This document shows positions 1-6,647 of a stretch of 10,560 nt of DNA, piece by piece; the first letter of the stretch is position 1; every line of letters starts with the position of its first letter. Origin of the DNA: JAJZMF01 sp035702845 (lineage in GTDB: Bacteria; Actinomycetota; Acidimicrobiia; Acidimicrobiales; Palsa-688); the NCBI GenBank assembly GCA_035702845.1, contig DASSZK010000226.1, positions 1-10,560 on the forward strand, in the 5' to 3' direction. The notes under the pieces were generated by a model, which saw nothing but the letters and a program-made list of their open reading frames with translations, had not been told where the DNA came from and ran no database searches. Both the position numbers and the translations under genes were made by a program.

Positions 1-1577
1 TTCGTCGACAAGTACTCGGGGTGCAGGTCGTGGGCCACGATCTCTGGACGTATCTTGAAGAGCCCCACGTAGTGCTCTATGGCCTCCTCGAAGGCCGCGA
101 GCGTTTCGGCGTTTTCGAGGTCCCCTATGTGCTGGCTGACAATGGCGCGCCGGCCCTCCGCGAGGCAGATGGTGTTCTTGAGCTCGCCTCCACAGGCGAG
201 CACCGGTCGTTTGGCGTGCAAAGGAAGTTCCAGTGGGGCGGGAGCGTACCCTCGCGAGCGTCGCAATACTGTCGGGCGCCCCGCGACGACGGCCGTGACC
301 GAATCGTCGGTCCTTATGTGGATGGGGCGGTCGTGCACCAAGAAGGCATCTGCTATGTCGCTCAGTCGCTCCAGGGCCTCTGCGTCCCGGTACGCGATCG
401 GCTCGTCGGAGATGTTGGCGCTGGTCATCACCAAGGCTTCCGCCGCTCGTCGCATCAGCAGGTGGTGCAGTGGGGTGTAGGGGAGCATCAGCCCGAGGCG
501 TCCGGAGCCGGGTGCCACACTGGCAGCGACCCGGGCCCTCGTTGCAGCCGCCAACGAGGAGGGCGAACGGCGCGCCGAGAGGACTATTGGCCTCTGGGGC
601 GAGCGAAGCAGGGCGGTTTCAGCCGGGGTGAGATCGCAGAGCATATGTGCGAGCTCAATGTCGGGCACCATTAAAGCAAAAGGCTTTTCCTCCCGGTGCT
701 TGCGTGCGCGCAGTGCACTAACGGCCCGTTCGGAACTTGCCAGCGCCGCCAAGTGGTAGCCGCCCAGCCCCTTGATGGCAACTACCTTTTCCTCCCACAG
801 GAGTTGCACCACGGTCTCGATCGCCTCGTCCGGCCCTGCCAGTGGTTCTCCGTGCCGCCCGAGCAGGGTCAGGCGCGGCCCGCACGCGGGACAGCAGGTT
901 GCCTCGGCGTGGTAGCGGCGGTTGGCGGGATCCTCATACTCCTGCCTGCACTTATCACACAAGGGGAACGTGCTCATGGTGGTGTTCGCTCGGTCGTAAG
1001 GAACGGTTTGCACGATCGTGAAGCGCGGTCCGCAATTTGTGCAATTGACAAAGGGGTACCGGTAGCGCCGGGCGCCCGGGTCGAACAGCTCCGCGAGGCA
1101 CGCATCGCACGTCGCGGCGTCGGCCGTAACTGGCACACGGGTGCTGTCCGGGCGCACGTCACCGTCGGTCCCTGAGCTTGCGACGACTTCGAAAGTTGCG
1201 AGTGGGGGAGCGCCCGGCACCGTGACGCCGGGCACCGTGACGCCGGGCACCGCGGCACCGGGCGCCGTTGAGGGGGGCTCCTTTACTCCGGGCTCCTTTA
1301 CTCCGGGCTCCTTTACTCCGAGCTCGGTGACCTCGATATGGCGGACGCTTGCCAGAGCGGGCTGCTCGAGCTCCAGGCGTTCCAAGAAGGCGTCCAACTT
1401 GGCCCGATCGCCCTGGGCCTCGATGAACACGCCGCGAGTGTCGTTGCCTACGAAACCCACCAGCCCGAGCTCGGTGGCCAGGCGGTACACAAAGGGCCGA
1501 AAACCAACTCCTTGCACGGTACCTTCGACTCGTACCGCTAAGCGGACGTTCCTCATCACCTGTCTTTTGATCGCCAT
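1..1577 (-). CDS. hypF: HypF, carbamoyltransferase for hydrogenase cyanide ligands (3' end outside window)
   Basis: HypF uses carbamoyl phosphate and ATP to make the carbamoyl group that HypE turns into the CN ligands of the NiFe site. I translated the minus strand directly; it stays open for 525 codons to the window edge. An acylphosphatase domain comes first (residues about 12-86 plus a final strand near 127-134) with VQGVGFRPF at 21-29, where Arg27 and Asn45 fit the catalytic pair. Two zinc-finger motifs follow, C-x2-C-x18-C-x2-C, at C157/C160/C179/C182 and C207/C210/C229/C232. A YrdC-like domain starts near 253 (KGLGGYHLA at 269-277, TDDSV at 423-427, SQHIGD at 481-486), and the Kae1-like domain begins at HDLHPEYLS (516-524). 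Family members are usually about 750 residues, so roughly a third is missing. The ATG at 1577 lies 13 bases after hypE; its ribosome site is weak, and an in-frame ATG at 1556 is an alternative. A repeat-encoded insertion occupies residues 87-121. Confidence 0.96.
   Translation of the reverse strand, partial: MAIKRQVMRNVRLAVRVEGTVQGVGFRPFVYRLATELGLVGFVGNDTRGVFIEAQGDRAKLDAFLERLELEQPALASVRHIEVTELGVKEPGVKEPGVKEPPSTAPGAAVPGVTVPGVTVPGAPPLATFEVVASSGTDGDVRPDSTRVPVTADAATCDACLAELFDPGARRYRYPFVNCTNCGPRFTIVQTVPYDRANTTMSTFPLCDKCRQEYEDPANRRYHAEATCCPACGPRLTLLGRHGEPLAGPDEAIETVVQLLWEEKVVAIKGLGGYHLAALASSERAVSALRARKHREEKPFALMVPDIELAHMLCDLTPAETALLRSPQRPIVLSARRSPSSLAAATRARVAASVAPGSGRLGLMLPYTPLHHLLMRRAAEALVMTSANISDEPIAYRDAEALERLSDIADAFLVHDRPIHIRTDDSVTAVVAGRPTVLRRSRGYAPAPLELPLHAKRPVLACGGELKNTICLAEGRRAIVSQHIGDLENAETLAAFEEAIEHYVGLFKIRPEIVAHDLHPEYLST
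1216..1320 (-). repeat. Seven 15-bp tandem units inside hypF
   Basis: Seven consecutive 15-base units fill this stretch without gaps. On the plus strand, units 1276-1290, 1291-1305 and 1306-1320 are identical (ggctcctttactccg) and units 1216-1230 and 1231-1245 are identical (ggcaccgtgacgccg). Units 1246-1260 and 1261-1275 are degenerate. On the coding strand they give pentapeptides: GVKEP three times, then PSTAP, GAAVP, and GVTVP twice (residues 87-121 of HypF). The array sits between the IEVTEL strand of the acylphosphatase domain and its probable last strand (FEVV), so it is probably a surface loop. The reading frame is kept because the unit is a multiple of three. Confidence 0.95.
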
Positions 1578-1590
1578 TTCACATTGTTTC

Positions 1591-2670
1591 TCAGCAAATG
1601 CGGGGAAGTGGGTCCCCGACGAGCATGTCCAGGACGCGCTTGCCGCCGAAGGCGGTGAGTTCTGTCACGCGCCCGCTAGGGCCGTCCTCGACGGTCCCTA
1701 TTTCCACACTGGCAATGCCGGCGGGGTGCGAGCGCATGGCGGCCAAGGCGGCGTCGGCACGCTCCGGCGCGACCACGGCGATCATCCGGCCCTCACAGGC
1801 GACATAGAGCGGGTCGAGGCCCAGCAACTCGCACACCCCGGCCACCTCCGGGCGTACAGGCACGTCGGCACCACGCACCACGGCTCCGGTTCCCGAACTG
1901 GAAGCCACCTCGTTCAAGACGGTGGCGACGCCACCCCGGGTGGGGTCACGCAGTACGTGGACTGCGTCCCCAGCAGCACCGAGCAAGGTCGCCACCAGGC
2001 CCGACAATGCGGTCGTGTCTGAAACGATATCGGCCTCGATGCCGAGGTCGCCGCGCGCCACCATGATGGCCGCGCCGTGGTCACCTATGGGACCTGAGAC
2101 GAGGATGCGGTCACCCGGTCTGGCATTGGCGGCGCCCAAACCGGCCGCATGGTCGCTCACCAAGCCGATCCCCGAGCAGTTCACGTAACATCCGTCGCCC
2201 TGGCCTTTGCGGACGACCTTGGTATCGCCTGTAACCACGCTCGTCCCCGCTGCGCCGGCACAACGCGACATCGCCTCAACTATGAGGCGAAGGTCTTCTA
2301 CCGGGAACCCCTCCTCCACAATGAAGGCGGCCGAGAGCGCCAGGGGCGACGCTCCGCACGCCGCCAGGTCGTTGAGAGTCCCGTTGACGGCCAGGTCGCC
2401 AAGGCAGCCACCTGGGAAGAAAATCGGCGACACGACGAACGAGTCGGTTGTGAAAGCCAATTTCTGGCCTGCGACGCCGACGATGGCCCCGTCGGCGAGG
2501 GCATCCAGTGCGGGATTTGAAAAAGCGGGTAGGAAAACTGACTCGATCAAGCGATGTGTGGAGCGCCCACCGGCCCCGTGAGCCATGGTGATGCGTTGTG
2601 GCGCAGTAGAGCCGCTCTGCACGGCCTGTCGATGGCTGACGCTTTGGTGCTCTTCTAGGCTGTTTGCCAT
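1591..2670 (-). CDS. hypE: HypE, carbamoyl dehydratase for hydrogenase cyanide synthesis
   Basis: HypE receives the carbamoyl group from HypF on its C-terminal cysteine and dehydrates it with ATP to a thiocyanate, the CN donor for the HypC-HypD iron. The protein is 359 residues and ends in PRIC, the hallmark terminal cysteine (C359). Family motifs run in order: MAHGAGGRSTHRLI at 29-42, TTDSFVVSPIFFPGG at 74-88, NGTLNDLAACGASPL at 96-110, VTGDTKVV at 146-153, GDHGAAIM at 196-203, RDPTRGG at 241-247 and CELLGLDPLYVACEG at 280-294. I chose the ATG at 2670 because AGGAAGG lies about 10 bases upstream. The frame is open further upstream to 2742, but that stretch lies inside hypD. The start overlaps hypD by 16 bases, suggesting translational coupling. 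About 28 residues precede the conserved MAHG motif, so the N-terminus is somewhat long for the family. Confidence 0.97.
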   Translation of the reverse strand: MANSLEEHQSVSHRQAVQSGSTAPQRITMAHGAGGRSTHRLIESVFLPAFSNPALDALADGAIVGVAGQKLAFTTDSFVVSPIFFPGGCLGDLAVNGTLNDLAACGASPLALSAAFIVEEGFPVEDLRLIVEAMSRCAGAAGTSVVTGDTKVVRKGQGDGCYVNCSGIGLVSDHAAGLGAANARPGDRILVSGPIGDHGAAIMVARGDLGIEADIVSDTTALSGLVATLLGAAGDAVHVLRDPTRGGVATVLNEVASSSGTGAVVRGADVPVRPEVAGVCELLGLDPLYVACEGRMIAVVAPERADAALAAMRSHPAGIASVEIGTVEDGPSGRVTELTAFGGKRVLDMLVGDPLPRIC

Positions 2671-3779
2671 GACGTCGCAGCCTTCCTGTCTGCGCTGAAG
2701 TTGTAGTACGCCGCACATGCACCTTCTGCGGACACCATGCATGTGCCGATGGGGTGTTCAGGGGTACACGCCTTGGCGAACACTCGGCATTGGTAAGGCT
2801 TCAACTTCCCCCGCAGCACTTCGCCGCATTGGCAGGCTCTGGGGTCGCGCGAGCGCGTCCCTGGGACGGCGAAGGCCGCTTCGGCGTCGTGCGCGGCGTA
2901 CTTGGCGCGTGGGCGCAGGGCAGACCAGGGCACCTCTCCGAGCCCCCGCCACTCGAAGACCGGCCTCAGCTCGAAGACCTCTTCGACGACGGCACGGGCC
3001 CTTGCATTGGCCGTCCACGTCACGGCGCGGCTGTACTGGTTTTCCACCTCGCAACGGCCCGAAGCCAGCTGGCGCACCAACATGAGCACAGACTGCAGCA
3101 CGTCGAGAGGCTCGAAGCCCGATACGACGACCGGTCGGTGGTACTCGTGCGCGAGGGGGAGGTAGACCTCGCAGCCCGTCACGGCGGAGACGTGGCCAGG
3201 ACCTATGAAGCCGTCAATGCCTACGTCAGGGGCATCCAGGACCGCACGTAACGGGGGGATGATCGTGACGTGGTTGCAAAATACAGAGAAGTTGCGCACA
3301 CCTCGCTGGTGGGCCTGCAGGATCGTCACCGCGCTCGAGGGGGTTGTCGTCTCGAACCCGATGGCAAAAAAGACCACCCGCCGTCCCGGTTCCCTCTCGG
3401 CTATCCGCAGCGCGTCCAGTGGCGAGTACACCACCCTGACGTCGGCGCCGGCCGCGCTGGCGTCGAGAAGCGAACCATTGCGCCCAGGTACCCGCATAAG
3501 GTCACCGAAGCAGGTGAGCGTGACATCTTCTTGTTTGGACAACCACACGGCATCGTCGACCCGGCCCATGGGTATCACGCACACCGGGCAACCTGGCCCG
3601 TGGATCAGTTCCACGTTGGCCGGCAGGTAACGCTCGATCCCATGGCGGTAGATGGTGTGGGTGTGGCCACCACAGACTTCCATCAACTTGTAGTGGCTCT
3701 GCGGTGGGCAGGTGGCTGCGATGGCGCCGGCGAGTGCTCTCGCCTTGGCCGAGTCGCGGAACTCGTCTACGAACCTCAT
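2655..3779 (-). CDS. hypD: HypD, Fe-S scaffold for Fe(CN)2CO assembly
   Basis: HypD, in complex with HypC, holds the iron while CN and CO ligands are attached. The protein is 374 residues. It has the conserved cysteine motifs CGGHTH at 36-41 and GPGCPVC at 61-67. Further on come FCNHVT and the stretch GPGHVSAVTGCEVY. Near the C-terminus a cysteine-rich [4Fe-4S] region contains CQCGEVLRG, YQC, ACTPEHPIGTCMVS and EGACAAYYNF. Length and motif order match ordinary HypD. The ATG at 3779 shares one base with the hypC stop (TGATG). An in-frame TTG one codon upstream is less likely. The gene lies between hypC and hypE in what looks like one hypCDEF transcript. Confidence 0.97.
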   Translation of the reverse strand: MRFVDEFRDSAKARALAGAIAATCPPQSHYKLMEVCGGHTHTIYRHGIERYLPANVELIHGPGCPVCVIPMGRVDDAVWLSKQEDVTLTCFGDLMRVPGRNGSLLDASAAGADVRVVYSPLDALRIAEREPGRRVVFFAIGFETTTPSSAVTILQAHQRGVRNFSVFCNHVTIIPPLRAVLDAPDVGIDGFIGPGHVSAVTGCEVYLPLAHEYHRPVVVSGFEPLDVLQSVLMLVRQLASGRCEVENQYSRAVTWTANARARAVVEEVFELRPVFEWRGLGEVPWSALRPRAKYAAHDAEAAFAVPGTRSRDPRACQCGEVLRGKLKPYQCRVFAKACTPEHPIGTCMVSAEGACAAYYNFSADRKAATSWQTA

Positions 3780-4060
3780 CAACCGCCAGCACTTTCCGAG
3801 CCGGCCAGGGCGTCCAGTTCGGTTGTGTAGACCGCCTCCATGCTTTCCAGCATGTCCAATGTGCTGCGTGCTTCGTCGGGGTCGAGACGGGCGAGCGCGA
3901 AACCTACGTGGACGAGCACCCAGTCTCCCGGTGCGACGCGGCGGCCGGCCGCATCGTCGAGCACCGAGGTGTTCACCTTACGGCGCGCCCCCCCAACATC
4001 GACCCAACACGTAGTGGGGGTTTCGATCTCGACAACAAGAGCAGGGATCCCTAAGCACAT
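3779..4060 (-). CDS. hypC: HypC, hydrogenase maturation chaperone
   Basis: HypC is a small chaperone that carries the Fe(CN)2CO unit with HypD and delivers it to the large-subunit precursor, here HoxH. The 93-residue protein begins MCLGIP, giving the essential Cys2 directly after the initiator. It contains GDWVLVHVGFAL at 45-56 with the conserved His51, and DPDEA at 60-64. The frame stays open far upstream, to about 4390, but Cys2 must follow the start, so the ATG at 4060 is chosen. An adjacent ATG at 4063 would shift the cysteine to position 3. The start sits four bases from an 18-bp palindrome that contains its GGTGG ribosome-binding sequence, which may matter for control. It is the first gene of the leftward cluster. 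Confidence 0.96.
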   Translation of the reverse strand: MCLGIPALVVEIETPTTCWVDVGGARRKVNTSVLDDAAGRRVAPGDWVLVHVGFALARLDPDEARSTLDMLESMEAVYTTELDALAGSESAGG

Positions 4061-4064
4061 CATG

Positions 4065-4082
4065 GACCACCGTACGGTGGTC
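4065..4082. promoter_or_regulatory. 18-bp perfect palindrome before hypC
   Basis: GACCACCGTACGGTGGTC reads the same on both strands. As DNA it could be an operator for a dimeric regulator. As hypC mRNA it could fold into a 7-bp stem with a GUAC loop. That stem would hide the GGTGG that looks like the hypC ribosome-binding sequence, since the palindrome ends four bases before the start codon. The palindrome is certain; its function is inference. Confidence 0.6.
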
Positions 4083-4276
4083 GCTGCGGGGGCCCGCAGG
4101 GCCATTAGGCCCCCGTGGCAGGGACCTCCGAGAGGGCCGCCTAAATCGGTCCCTTCGTCATGACTTGGTCCTTGTGGCTTAGCTGTGCGCACAAATTGGG
4201 CCGTTACCGGCGTAGGCACCTCCCGCCGTTGCCTCTTGGCGGCCCAGAGGCCCCGCGGCTCCAGGGCTCGGGACCT

Positions 4277-4305
4277 TTGACCCGCATTTCGCTTTGACGT
4301 AGGTG
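4277..4305 (+). promoter_or_regulatory. Possible hoxE promoter
   Basis: TTGACC (4277-4282) is five of six to the -35 consensus and is followed after 17 bases by TAGGTG (4300-4305), a poor -10 with only the first two bases matching. This would place the transcript start near 4312 and give a leader of about 50 bases before hoxE. A second TTGACG (4294-4299) lacks any good -10 at the right distance. The call is weak. Confidence 0.3.
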
Positions 4306-4362
4306 CATAGCTTCGAGTGCAGGTTGTGTCGCGCAGAGGCACAAACAAGGGAGTAGGAGCGC

Positions 4363-4857
4363 ATGGCAACGACAGCCGTAGGCACCCCATCTGCCCCTAA
4401 CGACGACAAAAGGTGGCGCCAGGTCGACGTGCGCATGCGCCGCCTCGGTTACCGGCCGGACGGGCTCATCGAGGTCTTGCACACGACCCAGGAAGCCTTC
4501 GGCTACCTGGACGAGGAGGCGTTGGCCTACATAAGCGACAGCTTGGGGGCCCCTCCATCGCTCGTATATGGCGTCGCCACGTTTTATTCACATTTCCAGT
4601 TGAAACCTCAGGGCGAGCACACGTGCGTTGTGTGCACGGGTACGGCCTGTTACATAAACGGTGCGGCGGCATTGATCGAGGCAATCGAAAAAGAGATGGA
4701 CCTAAAGGTCGGTGAGACTACTGCGGATGGGAAACTGTCCCTGCTGAAAGCCCGTTGTCTGGGCGCGTGCAGCATGGCACCGGCTGTTGTGGTGGGCGAT
4801 GACGTGCACGGCCACGTGGAGCCTCGAGGGCTTATAGATCTCCTGGAGGCGCTATGA
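4363..4857 (+). CDS. hoxE: HoxE, [2Fe-2S] diaphorase subunit of bidirectional hydrogenase
   Basis: HoxE is a NuoE-like, thioredoxin-fold subunit of the diaphorase module. The 164-residue protein has the four [2Fe-2S] ligands expected for the family: C91 and C96 in CTGTAC, and C132 and C136 in CLGAC. YGVATFYSHF at 69-78 is also typical. Its presence separates this enzyme from the HoxFUYH type that lacks HoxE, as in Ralstonia, and places it with cyanobacterial-style HoxEFUYH. The ATG at 4363 has a purine-rich ribosome site (GGGAGTAGGAG) just upstream. The stop overlaps the hoxF start as ATGA. It is the first gene of the rightward operon. Confidence 0.96.
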   Translation: MATTAVGTPSAPNDDKRWRQVDVRMRRLGYRPDGLIEVLHTTQEAFGYLDEEALAYISDSLGAPPSLVYGVATFYSHFQLKPQGEHTCVVCTGTACYINGAAALIEAIEKEMDLKVGETTADGKLSLLKARCLGACSMAPAVVVGDDVHGHVEPRGLIDLLEAL

Positions 4858-6647
4858 GCGTCGAAAAGCCTGTACCAGGGCCGCAGCCGGCGCCTGACGA
4901 TGGTGCTGAAGCGACCTCCACGCCTCGGCGCCGCCGGGCCGTCGCATCGTTGGTGCCAGACGGGCCGGTGCGGGCGAGCGTGCACGTCTGCCAAGCTGCC
5001 GGGTGCCTGTCGCTCGGTCCTGACGTGCTCGAGCAAATGGTCGAGGCCGTCAGGGCGACAGGCGCAACGGACGTGGCGGTCAAAAAGGTCGGCTGCCTTG
5101 GCCTGTGCTCTGCGGGACCGCTAGCCGAAGAGCCCGGGAGCGGCCGGGTCTTTGACCGGCTGGGCCAAGCCGGTGGTACCTCTGTCGACGCCGTGGCGGG
5201 TGCGGTGGCCGGCGGGGCCCCGAGCGCGGGGCGGGATATGGCAGAGCTGCTGTTCTTTTCCCGCCAGGTCAAAGTGGCGCTAGAACACTGCGGCCACTTG
5301 GACCCGGAGAGCTTGGAAGATTACGTGGCCGCCGGGGGGTACCAGGCGTTGACGAAGGCGGTGACGTCTATGTCGCCGGACGACGTCATCAACGAAGTTG
5401 TCGCCAGCGGGCTTCGCGGGCGCGGGGGTGCCGGCTACCCGACCGGTCTCAAGTGGCGGACGGTGGCCAAGGCCTCCGGCCCGGACGGTAAGTACGTGAT
5501 CTGTAATGCCGACGAGGGGGACCCCGGAGCGTTCATGGACCGGAGCGTCCTGGAGAGCTGCCCCCAACAGGTGCTGGAGGGTATGGCTATAGCGGCGTAC
5601 GCTGTGGGCGCCAACCGGGGCTACGTGTACGTCCGTGCCGAGTACCCTCTGGCCGTAAAGCGGCTGACAAGCGCGATCCGCCAGGCCGAGCGTGAAGGTT
5701 TCCTCGGCCGGGATATCGCTGGGTCGAGGTTCGAGCTCCAAGTCGAGGTGCGCATAGGGGCGGGGGCGTTCGTCTGCGGCGAGGAAACAGCCCTTATTGC
5801 TTCGGTGCAGGGGGGCAGGGGCACCCCCAAGCCCCGTCCGCCGTACCCGGCCGCATCCGGCCTGTGGGGCTGCCCGACCCTGATCAACAACGTCGAATCG
5901 TTCGCGAACATCGCCGCCATCATCCGAAAAGGTGGTGCCTGGCTGGCGTCGATCGGCACGGAGAAGTCAAAGGGCACCAAGGTGTTCGCCCTCACGGGCG
6001 CGGTGACGAATACCGGTCTCATCGAGGTGCCAATGGGTGTCACGCTGCGCCAGATCGTCTTTGAGATCGGCGGCGGGGTTGCTCCGGGCCGGCGCTTCAA
6101 GGCAGTCCAGACCGGGGGGCCTTCGGGTGGTTGCATACCGGAACACCTGCTCGACATGAGCGTCGATTACGAGACGCTTGGCCAGGCCGGTTCGATAATG
6201 GGCTCGGGCGGGATGATCGTCATGGACGACACCGCTTGCATGGTCGACGTGGCTAAGTACTTTATGGACTTTTGCCGGGAGGAGTCTTGCGGCAAGTGCC
6301 TGCCCTGCCGGGTCGGGACTCAGCAGATGTACCGGTTGCTGGACCGGATTTCCAAGGGAGAGGCAAGGCTCGCCCATATCGAGCAACTGGAGGGCCTCGC
6401 CGGTATGGTCCGGGCGACCAGCCTGTGCGGCCTGGGGCAGGGCGCCCCAAGCCCGGTATTTTCCACACTGCGGTACTTCCGGGACGAGTACGTCGCTCAC
6501 GTGGTCGACCGTACGTGCCCGGCGGGCGTCTGCCGTATAGGTGCCCGCACGGGCGCCGGGAGTGTGCCCCGCTCTGCGGCCGAGCTGGTTGCTGCGTCAA
6601 CGAGGGCGTCTCGCGACGCTCACGAGGAGGGTGGGAGCGAACGATGA
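4854..6647 (+). CDS. hoxF: HoxF, NAD(P)- and FMN-binding diaphorase subunit
   Basis: HoxF is the catalytic diaphorase subunit, passing electrons between FMN/NAD(P) and the Fe-S chain. The 597-residue protein opens with a proline- and arginine-rich stretch (1-40). A thioredoxin-like domain follows (about 41-120) and keeps four cysteines: C46 and C51 in CQAAGC, C81 and C85 in CLGLC. The NuoF-like part has the nucleotide motif GRGGAGYPTGLKW at 189-201, the FMN motif NADEGDPGAFMDR at 218-230 and GAGAFVCGEETALI at 302-315. The [4Fe-4S] site is SCGKCLPC with C479, C482, C485 and the distant C525. A further CPAGVC lies at 555-560. The start shares ATGA with hoxE, and the stop shares ATGA with hoxU, so translation is probably coupled. 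Whether it prefers NAD or NADP cannot be told from this. Confidence 0.97.
   Translation: MSVEKPVPGPQPAPDDGAEATSTPRRRRAVASLVPDGPVRASVHVCQAAGCLSLGPDVLEQMVEAVRATGATDVAVKKVGCLGLCSAGPLAEEPGSGRVFDRLGQAGGTSVDAVAGAVAGGAPSAGRDMAELLFFSRQVKVALEHCGHLDPESLEDYVAAGGYQALTKAVTSMSPDDVINEVVASGLRGRGGAGYPTGLKWRTVAKASGPDGKYVICNADEGDPGAFMDRSVLESCPQQVLEGMAIAAYAVGANRGYVYVRAEYPLAVKRLTSAIRQAEREGFLGRDIAGSRFELQVEVRIGAGAFVCGEETALIASVQGGRGTPKPRPPYPAASGLWGCPTLINNVESFANIAAIIRKGGAWLASIGTEKSKGTKVFALTGAVTNTGLIEVPMGVTLRQIVFEIGGGVAPGRRFKAVQTGGPSGGCIPEHLLDMSVDYETLGQAGSIMGSGGMIVMDDTACMVDVAKYFMDFCREESCGKCLPCRVGTQQMYRLLDRISKGEARLAHIEQLEGLAGMVRATSLCGLGQGAPSPVFSTLRYFRDEYVAHVVDRTCPAGVCRIGARTGAGSVPRSAAELVAASTRASRDAHEEGGSER

Larger units (their letters stand above)
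4061..4362. promoter_or_regulatory. Divergent intergenic region between hypC and hoxE
   Basis: These 302 bases separate the leftward hyp cluster from the rightward hox operon and must hold the promoters of both. I see no convincing gene here. The hypC-proximal half is rich in dyads: a perfect 18-bp palindrome (4065-4082), TGCGGG/CCCGCA with a 2-base gap (4085-4098), GGGCC-ATTA-GGCCC (4099-4112) and GGGACC/GGTCCC (4121-4126 and 4148-4153). TGTGCGCACA (4184-4193) is a 10-bp palindrome. The hoxE-proximal half has a direct repeat CTTTGAC (4275-4281 and 4292-4298). No regulator site can be named with confidence. Confidence 0.8.

Noticed and set aside
21..674. 217-codon plus-strand frame
   Set aside because: Antisense to hypF, which has clear zinc-finger and YrdC motifs across the same bases.
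1216..1320. Possible CRISPR-like array
   Set aside because: The units are 15 bases, contiguous without spacers, in frame, and inside a conserved gene.
1141..2022. 293-codon plus-strand frame with Thr/Pro/Gly repeats
   Set aside because: It is antisense to hypF and hypE, and its repeats are the mirror of the hypF minisatellite.
4184..4193. TGTGCGCACA as a CRP/FNR-type site
   Set aside because: It lacks the spaced half-sites of those families and is only a 10-bp palindrome, which can occur by chance.
4061..4390. Upstream extension of hypC to an ATG at 4390
   Set aside because: HypC needs Cys at position 2, and MCLGIP starts at 4060. The extension looks like non-coding sequence.
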